DNA of 64,000 nucleotides, from contig CAZEVO010000002.1 in NCBI GenBank assembly GCA_964515235.1, forward strand, positions 21,051 to 85,050. Reading direction: 5' to 3'. The position numbers were made by a program, and so were the translations under genes. Below are positions 43,160 to 51,679 of the stretch, one piece after another; the first letter of the stretch is position 1, and each line of letters starts with the position of its first letter. The notes beneath the pieces are model-generated. The model ran no database searches and was not told the DNA's origin. It saw only the letters and a list, made by a program, of their open reading frames with translations. Source of the DNA: OPU3-GD-OMZ sp964515235. GTDB lineage: Bacteria > Pseudomonadota > Gammaproteobacteria > Methylococcales > Methylomonadaceae.

Positions 43160-45106
43160 ATGTCCAACGATAAAATTTATCCCATCAATTCAGAGACTGC
43201 ATCACAGGCACATATTTCTGAATCAGACTACAACAGCCTCTATCAACATTCCATTAGTGATCCCGAGAAATTTTGGTCAGATCAGGCTGAACTATTTCTA
43301 GACTGGCACAAGCCTTGGCATACCGTTTTAGACTATGACTATCCCCAAGGACATATTCGCTGGTTCGAAGGTGGCCAACTCAATGTCAGCTATAACTGCT
43401 TAGATCGTCATTTAGCAACTCGAGGTGACCAAACCGCTATTATCTGGGAAGGGGATCACCCCGAAATAGATCAACGTTTAAGTTACAAAGAACTCCATCA
43501 TCAAGTCTGCAAGTTGGCTAATGTCTTAAAATCATTAGGTATAAAAAAAGGCGATCGGATTTGTATTTACCTCCCAATGATGATTGAATCAGCCACAGTT
43601 ATTCTTGCCTGCACTCGTATTGGCGCTGTTCATTCCATTGTTTTTGGCGGCTTCTCAGCAGAGGCTTTACGCGAAAGAATTAATGACTCTGACTGTAAAT
43701 TACTGATCTGCGCTGATGAAAGTAACCGTGGGGGAAAAACTTTCCCCATCAAAGCTAATGCTGACAAAGCAATAATAAATTGCCCCAGTATAGAACACGT
43801 TTTAGTAATCAGAAATACAGGAGGAACTATTGACTGGTCCCCTAACCTAGATATCTGGTATCACGAAGCCATGTCGACTGCATCAGCAGTATGCCCTCCA
43901 GAACCCATGGATGCCGAGGATCCTCTGTTTATACTTTATACCTCAGGCTCCACTGGAAAACCAAAAGGGTTAGTCCATTCGACCGGTGGTTATCTACTCT
44001 TTTGCGCCATCACCCACAAATATGTTTTTGACTACCAAGACGGTGAAATTTATTGGTGTACAGCCGATATTGGCTGGGTTACCGGACACTCTTACATCAT
44101 ATACGGCCCTCTTTGTAACGGTGCCACATCGTTAATGTTTGAAGGAATTCCAACCTACCCTGAAGCCGATCGATTCTGGCAAATTATAGACAAACATCAA
44201 GTTAATATCTTTTATACCGCGCCCACTGCAATCAGGGCATTAATGGCTCAAGGCAATGATTTTGTGACCCGCACCCAACGCAATAGCCTCCGTATTTTAG
44301 GTACTGTTGGCGAGCCTATTAACCCTGAGGCATGGGAATGGTATTACCATATTGTCGGTAACAGCCAATGCCCAATCGTAGATACTTGGTGGCAAACTGA
44401 AACAGGTGGACACCTAATTACTCCCCTTCCAGGCGCCACTGCATTAAAGCCCGGCTCTGCTACACGTCCTTTTTTTGGTGTGGCCCCTGCAATTCTAGAT
44501 AACAATGGCAATCAACTAACGGGTGAGGCACAAGGCGTCTTGGTCATCAGCCACCCGTGGCCAGGGCAAGCACGAACCGTCTATGGGGATCATAACCGCT
44601 TTATAGAAACTTATTTTAAAAGTTTTCCTGGTTATTACTTTACCGGTGATGGTGCTCGTCGAGACCATGACGGTTACTACTGGATAACAGGACGTGTCGA
44701 TGATGTTATTAATGTCTCTGGACATCGCATGGGCACCGCTGAAGTTGAAAGCGCCTTAGTACTTCATCCGCAGGTTGCTGAAGCTGCTGTCGTTGGATTC
44801 CCTCATGACATCAAAGGACAAGGAATTTATGCTTATGTGACTGTTAATGTCGGCGTCACGCCCGACCCAGAACTTCATCAACAACTTTTAACTTTAATTA
44901 CACAAGAAATTGGTGCTATTGCCAAGCCTGATTTTATCCAATGGACGCCCGGATTACCTAAAACACGTTCAGGAAAAATCATGCGTCGTATTCTTAGAAA
45001 AGTTGCTGCTAATGAAATAACAAACCTCGGTGATATTTCAACGCTTGCCGACCCTTCTGTTGTTGATCATATCATTAGCCACCGGCTAAGTCAGTTATCG
45101 TCATAG
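43160..45106 (+). CDS. acs: Acetyl-coenzyme A synthetase
   Basis: Makes acetyl-CoA from acetate, ATP and CoA. It has 648 residues. Motifs: the adenylate-forming P-loop YTSGSTGKPKGLVHSTGGYL, WWQTETGGHLITP and YYFTGDGARRDHDGYYW. The catalytic lysine that is regulated by acetylation lies in TRSGKIMRRILRK near the C-terminus. Its 3' end overlaps the convergent modC gene by 32 bases. Confidence 0.98.
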   Translation: MSNDKIYPINSETASQAHISESDYNSLYQHSISDPEKFWSDQAELFLDWHKPWHTVLDYDYPQGHIRWFEGGQLNVSYNCLDRHLATRGDQTAIIWEGDHPEIDQRLSYKELHHQVCKLANVLKSLGIKKGDRICIYLPMMIESATVILACTRIGAVHSIVFGGFSAEALRERINDSDCKLLICADESNRGGKTFPIKANADKAIINCPSIEHVLVIRNTGGTIDWSPNLDIWYHEAMSTASAVCPPEPMDAEDPLFILYTSGSTGKPKGLVHSTGGYLLFCAITHKYVFDYQDGEIYWCTADIGWVTGHSYIIYGPLCNGATSLMFEGIPTYPEADRFWQIIDKHQVNIFYTAPTAIRALMAQGNDFVTRTQRNSLRILGTVGEPINPEAWEWYYHIVGNSQCPIVDTWWQTETGGHLITPLPGATALKPGSATRPFFGVAPAILDNNGNQLTGEAQGVLVISHPWPGQARTVYGDHNRFIETYFKSFPGYYFTGDGARRDHDGYYWITGRVDDVINVSGHRMGTAEVESALVLHPQVAEAAVVGFPHDIKGQGIYAYVTVNVGVTPDPELHQQLLTLITQEIGAIAKPDFIQWTPGLPKTRSGKIMRRILRKVAANEITNLGDISTLADPSVVDHIISHRLSQLSS

Positions 45107-46166
45107 GCATAAGGTGAATTGCCCGCTCAGGAATAGAAATATTAATTGTTTCTCCAATCTTTAAATGATTACGCTCAACAACATGGGGAGGTAGATCCAT
45201 ATATAACAATACCTGGCTACTACTTAACGAGACCATTAAATTAAAAACACCCCCAACCAACATCAGCTCTTTAATAGTAACAGTCAATGGATTTTCTTTT
45301 ACTCCTCCAGAAGGACGTATACGACTATGTAATAGAATATCTGCCGACCGAATACACCAGTTGACTCGTGTACCCGGCTTAAATTGATTTTCTGGCAACC
45401 TTAGTGTTTCTGCCTCCCATTGTAAAAAACTCATTCCATCATATTTAATAACCGTACCATGAAATAAATTTTTTACATCAACCAATCGTGCAACTGTCGC
45501 ATTGGCTGGCTTTTTAAGAATTTCCTGAGGTTTTCCTGACTGCAATGCAACTCCTTTATGTAAGACAATCATTTTGTTTGCCAATAAACACGCTTCATCC
45601 AAATCATGCGTGACCAAAATAATAGGTACTGCCAATTGCCGTGTTAATTGCAACATCTCCAGTCGTAATTTCCGTCTTGTCACCTGATCAACTGCTGAAA
45701 AAGGCTCGTCTAATAATAAGATTTGAGGGTCTATCGATAATGCTCTTGCCAGTGCAACCCGTTGTTTCTGACCACCTGAAAGCGTTTCAGGTTTACGATT
45801 TTCTAATCCCGTTAAATGTACCCGGGCCAATAATTGATGCGCTCTAGCCTTGTTACTGACGGGCATTGCCAATTGAATGTTATCCAGAACAGTCAAGTGT
45901 GGAAACAAAGCAAAATCCTGAAAAACAAACCCAATCTGTCGTTGTTGTGGCAACAGATGGATCCTTTTTTTACCATCAAACCAGTACTTGCCAGCAAAAG
46001 AAATAACTCCATTTTTCGGTTTGTGTAATCCAGCAATACATCTTAATAATGTTGTTTTACCACTCCCGGAAGGCCCAACAATTGCTAGAACATCACTTTC
46101 TTGGCAAGACAAATCAACATCAATTTTAATTGGTTCAAACTGCTTAATTACAACTTCTAACGCCAT
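45075..46166 (-). CDS. modC: Molybdate ABC transporter ATP-binding protein
   Basis: ATPase of the molybdate importer. It has 363 residues. Walker A VGPSGSGKTTLL near residue 31, signature LSGGQKQRVALARAL, Walker B ILLLDEPFSAVD and the H-loop VTHDLDE are all present. A C-terminal MOP-like regulatory domain follows (about 280-355). A very strong ribosome site (AAGGAGGTGA) lies 10 bases before the ATG. Preceded by modB. Confidence 0.94.
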   Translation of the reverse strand: MALEVVIKQFEPIKIDVDLSCQESDVLAIVGPSGSGKTTLLRCIAGLHKPKNGVISFAGKYWFDGKKRIHLLPQQRQIGFVFQDFALFPHLTVLDNIQLAMPVSNKARAHQLLARVHLTGLENRKPETLSGGQKQRVALARALSIDPQILLLDEPFSAVDQVTRRKLRLEMLQLTRQLAVPIILVTHDLDEACLLANKMIVLHKGVALQSGKPQEILKKPANATVARLVDVKNLFHGTVIKYDGMSFLQWEAETLRLPENQFKPGTRVNWCIRSADILLHSRIRPSGGVKENPLTVTIKELMLVGGVFNLMVSLSSSQVLLYMDLPPHVVERNHLKIGETINISIPERAIHLMPMTITDLAGG

Positions 46167-46209
46167 TCTCAGGTCACCTCCTTTTGCAAAACAAATCTAA
46201 AACAACCCA

Positions 46210-46878
46210 TTATTTCAACCTCTGAAAATGCCTATCACCAATTAAATTAATCAAAATAAGTAATCCCAATGAAAATAACAGCATAAAAAATGCCATGCTA
46301 TCAGCTGCGTTTTCATCAAAAGTCTGCACTTTGTCAAATAAGGCTATCGAAATGGTTCTTGTTTCTCCGGGTATATTCCCACCCACCATTAACACAATGC
46401 CAAATTCACCCATCGTATGTGCAAAACTCAAGACACACCCGGTGAGCACACCTTTCAATGCTAAAGGTAATTCAATTCGTAAAAAGGTCTGCCAATAACT
46501 TAGTCCACAACACCAAGCCGCTTCTCGAATCGACTGCGGAATTGACTCAAAAGAACGTAACATGGGCTGAACAGCAAAAGGTAAACTATAAATAACAGAT
46601 GCTAATACTAAGCCCGTAAATGAAAACACCAGCGGCTCATGAAACCACGACTCAAACCAATCCCCTACCATAGATTCTCGACCGAGAAAACGAAGAAAAA
46701 AGTAACCTAAAACCGTCGGCGGTAATACTAAGGGTAATGTAATTAATGCTTCCATAACGCCTTTACCTAAGAAACGCTTCCACGCCATCAAACGAGCAAT
46801 CAACAAGCCCAAAACCAGTAAAATCATCACCGTAACTAATGATAATAATAATGATAAAAAGAAAGCAGACCAATCCAT
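46210..46878 (-). CDS. modB: Molybdate ABC transporter permease
   Basis: Inner-membrane channel of the molybdate importer. It has 222 residues with five to six membrane helices. The EAA loop that contacts ModC is REAAWCCGLSYWQTFLRIELP, and the ModB-type N-terminal PLVLPPTVLGYFFL segment is present. It starts 6 bases after modA. Confidence 0.94.
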   Translation of the reverse strand: MDWSAFFLSLLLSLVTVMILLVLGLLIARLMAWKRFLGKGVMEALITLPLVLPPTVLGYFFLRFLGRESMVGDWFESWFHEPLVFSFTGLVLASVIYSLPFAVQPMLRSFESIPQSIREAAWCCGLSYWQTFLRIELPLALKGVLTGCVLSFAHTMGEFGIVLMVGGNIPGETRTISIALFDKVQTFDENAADSMAFFMLLFSLGLLILINLIGDRHFQRLK

Positions 46879-46884
46879 AGTTTA

Positions 46885-47655
46885 TTAAGGTAAAGAATAA
46901 CCATTAGCCAAGAACAATTTCTTAACCTCTGTTGTTTGCATAAAATCAAAAAAAGCTCTTACCATTGGACTGTCTTTATTTAAAATCACCATCGCTTGTG
47001 CAACCTGCGTATAAAATTTACTCAAAACCTCAACAGACCGACCACGTCCTCGTAACGCAGAAAACTGCGCTAACGAACAAGGTAACAAGGCAGCATCGAC
47101 CGAATTTGTCGCTGCAAAAAAAGCGGTTTGAGCTGCATTTTCTCCATAGACTAAAACATCTTTAAAGTCATCCAACAAGTGACTCGTTTTCAGTGCCTGC
47201 ACGGCAAGCTCGCCATAAGGAGCAATCTCTGGGTTAGCGATAGCAAGTTTTACTCGCTCCCCCTCCGATAACGCAACTTTCAACCCAGAAAGGTTCGCGG
47301 CTAACGCCAAGCTTGAAGACTTCGGAAGAAAAAGACATAATTTACCTAAGGCATAAACCGTGCTTTTTAAGACTGAAGCACCCGGTCTTCTTATCCTAGC
47401 AATAGAAGCTTTATCAGCGCTTAGAAACAAATCATAGGGCGCTCCCCGGCGAATTTGATGCGCTATAGTACGAGAAGAGCCCAGAGATAAATTAATGATA
47501 TGACCCGTCTTATTTTCAAAGAGAGTAATCACCTTCGGCAGAACAACACTTAAATTCGAAGAGGCTGCAAGACTAATCTCACTGCTACTAGCGGTACTAA
47601 ATAGCAAGAAAAAAAGGGTCAGCACCACATTTAATCGCATCATTAAAAAAATCAT
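46885..47655 (-). CDS. modA: Molybdate-binding periplasmic protein
   Basis: Substrate-binding protein for molybdate (or tungstate). It has 256 residues. A signal peptide is followed by LAASSNLSVVLPKVIT, NLSLGSSRTIAHQI and GAPYDLFLSADKAS, the oxyanion-binding pattern of ModA. The ATG at 47655 is chosen, with weak AGGTCAGGG upstream; ATGs at 47643 and 47640 are possible. It heads modABC, which supplies the metal for the mobB-moeA pathway 7 kb away. Confidence 0.93.
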   Translation of the reverse strand: MIFLMMRLNVVLTLFFLLFSTASSSEISLAASSNLSVVLPKVITLFENKTGHIINLSLGSSRTIAHQIRRGAPYDLFLSADKASIARIRRPGASVLKSTVYALGKLCLFLPKSSSLALAANLSGLKVALSEGERVKLAIANPEIAPYGELAVQALKTSHLLDDFKDVLVYGENAAQTAFFAATNSVDAALLPCSLAQFSALRGRGRSVEVLSKFYTQVAQAMVILNKDSPMVRAFFDFMQTTEVKKLFLANGYSLP

Positions 47656-47809
47656 GACCCTGACCTATCTACACCTTTTATAATCGCTAAAATTAAACTA
47701 CCCTCAGGAAGAAAAGTATTTTACTTAAGAAACCCTGCTAAACAACAGATAAAAATTACAAGACCTTAGCGTACCGGCACAAATGAACAACAATCTAACT
47801 AGCATTTAT

Positions 47810-47856
47810 GCGGGTAAGTTTATAAAATAACAGGTTATGCAAAAAAAATAACCCGC
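47810..47856 (+). promoter_or_regulatory. Alternative hairpins in the cysD leader
   Basis: The right arm ATAACCCGC (47848-47856) can pair either with GCGGGT (47810-47815) or with GGTTAT (47833-47838). The two pairings exclude each other. The element ends 28 bases before the cysD ATG in a 229-base divergent gap with modA. A regulatory role is inference. Confidence 0.3.
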
Positions 47857-47884
47857 ACAGCCTATTCTCTACACGGACTATTTA

Positions 47885-48793
47885 ATGACTGATTATAAAT
47901 TAACACATCTTAAGCAACTTGAAGCTGAAAGCATTCATATCATCAGAGAAGTTGCTGCTGAATTTGAAAAGCCAGTGATGTTGTATTCAATTGGCAAAGA
48001 CTCAGCAGTCATGTTGCATCTTGCAATGAAAGCCTTTTATCCTGCAAGACCACCTTTTCCATTGATGCATGTAGACACCAAGTGGAAGTTCAAAGAAATG
48101 ATACAATTCAGAGATCAACTCGTCAAAGATCTTGGCCTTGACCTCATTGTATATAGCAACCAAGATGGTATTAACCAAGGCATTGGCCCATTTACCCACG
48201 GTAGCAAAAAACACACAGATGTTATGAAAACCGATGCCTTAAAACAAGCCTTAAACCATTATCGGTTCGATGCGGCTTTTGGGGGTGCACGCCGCGATGA
48301 AGAAAAATCAAGAGCTAAAGAACGCGTTTATTCCTTCCGTGATAAAAACCACCGCTGGGACCCCAAGAACCAACGCCCAGAATTATGGAATATTTATAAT
48401 GGCAAAATTGACAAGAATGAAAGCATTCGAGTCTTCCCATTGTCAAACTGGACTGAATTAGATATTTGGCAATATATTCACTTAGAGAATATCCCAATAG
48501 TACCGCTTTATTTTGCCAAAGAACGTCCTGTAGTCAACATGGATGGCACACTCATCATGGTTGACGATGATCGCATGCCGATTGGTCCCGAAGATAAAAT
48601 CGAAATGAAAATGGTTCGCTTTAGAACATTAGGCTGTTACCCCCTCACTGGGGCTGTTGAGTCAAATGCAACGACACTTCCTGAAATTATTCAAGAAATG
48701 TTATTAACCACCTCCTCAGAAAGACAAGGGCGCTTAATTGATTCTGATCAAGCAGGATCTATGGAGCAGAAAAAAAGAGAAGGTTACTTTTAA
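47885..48793 (+). CDS. cysD: Sulfate adenylyltransferase subunit 2
   Basis: Catalytic half of ATP sulfurylase: sulfate plus ATP to adenylylsulfate (APS). It has 302 residues. The PP-loop-type motif is YSIGKDSAVMLHLA near residue 35; FGGARRDEEKSRAKER and VFPLSNWTELDIWQYI are family signatures. It is followed by cysN after 79 bases. Confidence 0.97.
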   Translation: MTDYKLTHLKQLEAESIHIIREVAAEFEKPVMLYSIGKDSAVMLHLAMKAFYPARPPFPLMHVDTKWKFKEMIQFRDQLVKDLGLDLIVYSNQDGINQGIGPFTHGSKKHTDVMKTDALKQALNHYRFDAAFGGARRDEEKSRAKERVYSFRDKNHRWDPKNQRPELWNIYNGKIDKNESIRVFPLSNWTELDIWQYIHLENIPIVPLYFAKERPVVNMDGTLIMVDDDRMPIGPEDKIEMKMVRFRTLGCYPLTGAVESNATTLPEIIQEMLLTTSSERQGRLIDSDQAGSMEQKKREGYF

Positions 48794-48872
48794 TTTTATA
48801 TCAAAATAAATGAACCTGGTCTATATGCTCCTATAACGCTCATTTTTGAAGTCAAACTTATTGAATAACGTC

Positions 48873-50507
48873 ATGTCACATCAATCAGAATTAATTAGTA
48901 CCGATATTAACGCCTACCTCGCTCAACATGAGCGTAAAGAATTATTACGTTTATTAACCTGTGGTAATGTTGACGATGGAAAAAGTACACTCATTGGTCG
49001 TCTACTTTATGACTCCAAAATGATTTACGAAGATCAATTGGCTGCAGTCACTGCTGATAGCCAAAAATCGGGCACTACTGGTGACCAACCCGACTTAGCC
49101 CTATTAGTCGATGGCTTACAATCAGAACGCGAGCAAGGTATTACTATTGATGTTGCTTATCGCTACTTTTCCACATCAAATCGTAAATTTATTATTGCCG
49201 ATACGCCAGGGCACGAACAATACACCCGCAATATGGCAACCGGTGCTTCAACCTGTGATTTAGCTATCATCCTGATTGATGCGCGTTATGGTGTTAAAAC
49301 CCAGACCAAGCGCCATAGTTACATCGCCTCACTATTAGGTATAAAACATATTATTGTTGCTATTAACAAAATGGACTTAATGAATTACGATGAGAGCGTT
49401 TTTAATGCCATTAAATCTGACTATTTATCATTTTCAGAGCAACTCAAATTAACTAACATTATCTTTATGCCTATCTCGGCGTTAAACGGTGATAATGTCG
49501 TTCATCAGAGTACATCTATGCCATGGTTTTCTGGCCAACCATTAATGGCAACTCTGGAAAGTATCGAGATTGCACATGACCGTAACTTTACAGATGCGCG
49601 CTTTCCCATTCAGTACGTCAACAGGCCCAACCTTGATTTCCGTGGTTTTTGTGGAACTGTTGCGTCTGGAATTTTTCATAAAGGCGATCAAATAACCGCT
49701 CTTCCTTCTGGTAAGACCAGCACAATCAAATCCATAGTCACCTATGATGGTGAACTTGATCAAGCATTTCCCCCGATGGCTGTGACCATGACCTTAACTG
49801 ATGAAATCGACATCAGCCGTGGTGACATGATGGTTCTGACGGGTCAAAGCCCTTCAATCAGCGATCATTTCAAAGCTGAAATTGTCTGGATGACCGAAAC
49901 AGCTATGGTCTTAGGTAAGCAATACATTTTCAAATGTGCCTCGCGCAGCGTCTCCGGCTCTATTTCATCAATACACCACCGGACTGATGTCAACACACTG
50001 GCACAAATAGAAACCAAAGAGTTAAATTTAAATGAAATTGGTACTTGCAGTGTAGCTGTTAATGCACCCATCGTTTTTGACACCTATAAAACGAATCAAA
50101 ACACCGGCGCCTTTATCATTATTGATCGACTGAGCAACGTTACCGTTGGCGCAGGCATGATTACGGAAAGTATTGACAGTAGCGATAAACTCCAACCGGT
50201 TACTATGGCAGAAAAAGCAGCTCGTTTTTCCCAACAGGCAAAAACCATTAGCATCACAGGAAAAAATCATTTAAATCTAGCCTACCAATTAGAAAGACGA
50301 CTCTTTGATACCGGTCATGCCGCAACCGTACTGGAAGGTGATTACACTCAAAATAAGGATTATGCTCAGTTAATTAACCAAACAGGACTAATCTGTCTTT
50401 GTGCTAGCCAAACACCTATTCCACACAGCCACGTGGAAATATCTGCAACAACAGAAACTGTAAAATCCGCTTTTGCTCGACTCAAAGCTGAAAAAATTAT
50501 TAACTGA
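48873..50507 (+). CDS. cysN: Sulfate adenylyltransferase subunit 1 with degenerate APS-kinase tail
   Basis: GTPase that drives ATP sulfurylase. The ATG at 48873 (MSHQSELIS) gives 544 residues; the open frame reaches a TTG at 48846. GTPase motifs are GNVDDGKSTLIGRLL, DTPGHEQY and NKMD. After the usual CysN end (RLSNVTVGAGM) about 115 residues follow that resemble the CysC part of CysNC fusions: MAEKAARFSQQAKTISITG, AYQLERRLFDTGHAATVLEG. The kinase P-loop GxSGxGKST is missing (GKNHLN) and the domain is about half length, so it should not phosphorylate APS. Confidence 0.95.
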   Translation: MSHQSELISTDINAYLAQHERKELLRLLTCGNVDDGKSTLIGRLLYDSKMIYEDQLAAVTADSQKSGTTGDQPDLALLVDGLQSEREQGITIDVAYRYFSTSNRKFIIADTPGHEQYTRNMATGASTCDLAIILIDARYGVKTQTKRHSYIASLLGIKHIIVAINKMDLMNYDESVFNAIKSDYLSFSEQLKLTNIIFMPISALNGDNVVHQSTSMPWFSGQPLMATLESIEIAHDRNFTDARFPIQYVNRPNLDFRGFCGTVASGIFHKGDQITALPSGKTSTIKSIVTYDGELDQAFPPMAVTMTLTDEIDISRGDMMVLTGQSPSISDHFKAEIVWMTETAMVLGKQYIFKCASRSVSGSISSIHHRTDVNTLAQIETKELNLNEIGTCSVAVNAPIVFDTYKTNQNTGAFIIIDRLSNVTVGAGMITESIDSSDKLQPVTMAEKAARFSQQAKTISITGKNHLNLAYQLERRLFDTGHAATVLEGDYTQNKDYAQLINQTGLICLCASQTPIPHSHVEISATTETVKSAFARLKAEKIIN

Positions 50508-50663
50508 TCAGTAAATCAACCCTTATAAAACGACTATAATTCATACAAATCATTAAACCGATTGTTTTTTACACAGACGCCTTACATATCCAAAGAAACT
50601 CTTGTAGGATATTAGGGTCGAATTTGAGTACCCCATAACATTATTGAAAGAGGAATTAAAGCA

Positions 50664-51332
50664 ATGAGATTAAATTCAACCCTAACCCGTTCAGAAGAAA
50701 GCATTCTGTCTACCAATAAAATATTGCGTAATACCTATATGTTATTGTCTCTGACATTGCTTTTTAGTGCTGGCACAGCAGGAGCTGCCATGGCACTTAA
50801 TTTACCACACCCTGGAATGATCATTACTATGGTCGGTTATTTTGGTTTGCTTTTTCTAACCAACAAATTCTGTAACAGTGGCCTTGGAATCATTTTTGTT
50901 TTCGCTCTCACCGGCTTCATGGGATTAACACTTGGACCAATCCTAAACATGTACTTAAATGCATTTAGTAATGGTCACGAATTAATTATGACTGCTTTGG
51001 GCGGCACCGGTGTTATTTTTATTGGTTTGTCTGGTTATGCGCTAACCACACGTAAAGATTTCAGCTTTATGGCTGGCTTTTTAATGGTCGGTGTACTGGT
51101 TGCCTTTCTGGCAGGCATTGGAGCCATGGTATTCTCGATACCTGCACTCTCGCTTGCTGTATCCGGCATGTTCATCTTGCTCATGTCAGGTATGATTTTA
51201 TTTCAAACCAGTGCGATTATTCATGGCGGTGAAACTAACTATATCCTTGCAACCGTATCGTTGTACGTTTCTATTTTCAACTTATTCATGAGTTTATTGC
51301 AATTATTAGCTGCCTTTAGCGGTGAGCGATAA
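50664..51332 (+). CDS. YccA-like Bax inhibitor-1 family membrane protein
   Basis: Seven-helix inner-membrane protein of the BI-1/YccA family. In E. coli YccA protects SecY from FtsH when the translocon is jammed. It has 222 residues with seven hydrophobic segments, family-type GPILNMYL and an acidic residue in the last helices. A ribosome site GAGG precedes the ATG, and an intrinsic terminator follows after 30 bases. It appears to be a single-gene transcript. Confidence 0.88.
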   Translation: MRLNSTLTRSEESILSTNKILRNTYMLLSLTLLFSAGTAGAAMALNLPHPGMIITMVGYFGLLFLTNKFCNSGLGIIFVFALTGFMGLTLGPILNMYLNAFSNGHELIMTALGGTGVIFIGLSGYALTTRKDFSFMAGFLMVGVLVAFLAGIGAMVFSIPALSLAVSGMFILLMSGMILFQTSAIIHGGETNYILATVSLYVSIFNLFMSLLQLLAAFSGER

Positions 51333-51362
51333 TCACGATTAGAATTAAAGTTGAATTCATTC

Positions 51363-51393
51363 AAAAAAACCCGGCTAACCGCCGGGTTTTTTT
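51363..51393 (+). terminator. Rho-independent terminator after the YccA-like gene
   Basis: Seven A, a 6-bp GC stem (CCCGGC / GCCGGG) with loop TAACC, then seven T. It is symmetrical, so it can stop transcription in both directions, including read-through from the opposite strand. Confidence 0.9.
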
Positions 51394-51679
51394 ATTCCGT
51401 TACTTTAACAATCCGTCATCCCTCTATAGTCCATTGACTACTAATTTAACAAACTGAGACTTCTCAACGCCTCAGAGCAACTTAAAGTCAAAACCAGGCC
51501 TTTCGCGCGCTTGCTGTTCATCCATCGTTCAGACTAAAAAGTCAGGTTAGACATCTAGTACTCGTTCAAACACCACTTCCCTTTGCCTCTAGTCTCACGC
51601 ACTCATCAAACAAACTGATATCAAGGATTACTGCAAACTGAGGAGTAAAAAAACACCTACAAAAGGCTCTCGACGACTC
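51394..51679. other. Intergenic stretch without a recognised gene
   Basis: Between the terminator and the stop of the GGDEF-EAL gene (which reads toward it). I see no open frame of note, no tRNA and no convincing terminator for the GGDEF-EAL transcript apart from the symmetrical one at 51363-51393. Only a short GACT/AGTC hairpin is visible near 51536. Confidence 0.5.

Noticed and set aside
46167..46182. Unusually long match to the 16S 3' end (AAGGAGGTGA) before modC
   Set aside because: Striking but sufficiently explained as a strong ribosome-binding site for the third gene of an operon.
51420..51679. Small gene or sRNA in the gap before the GGDEF-EAL gene
   Set aside because: No promoter, ribosome site or stable terminator pair that would support one.
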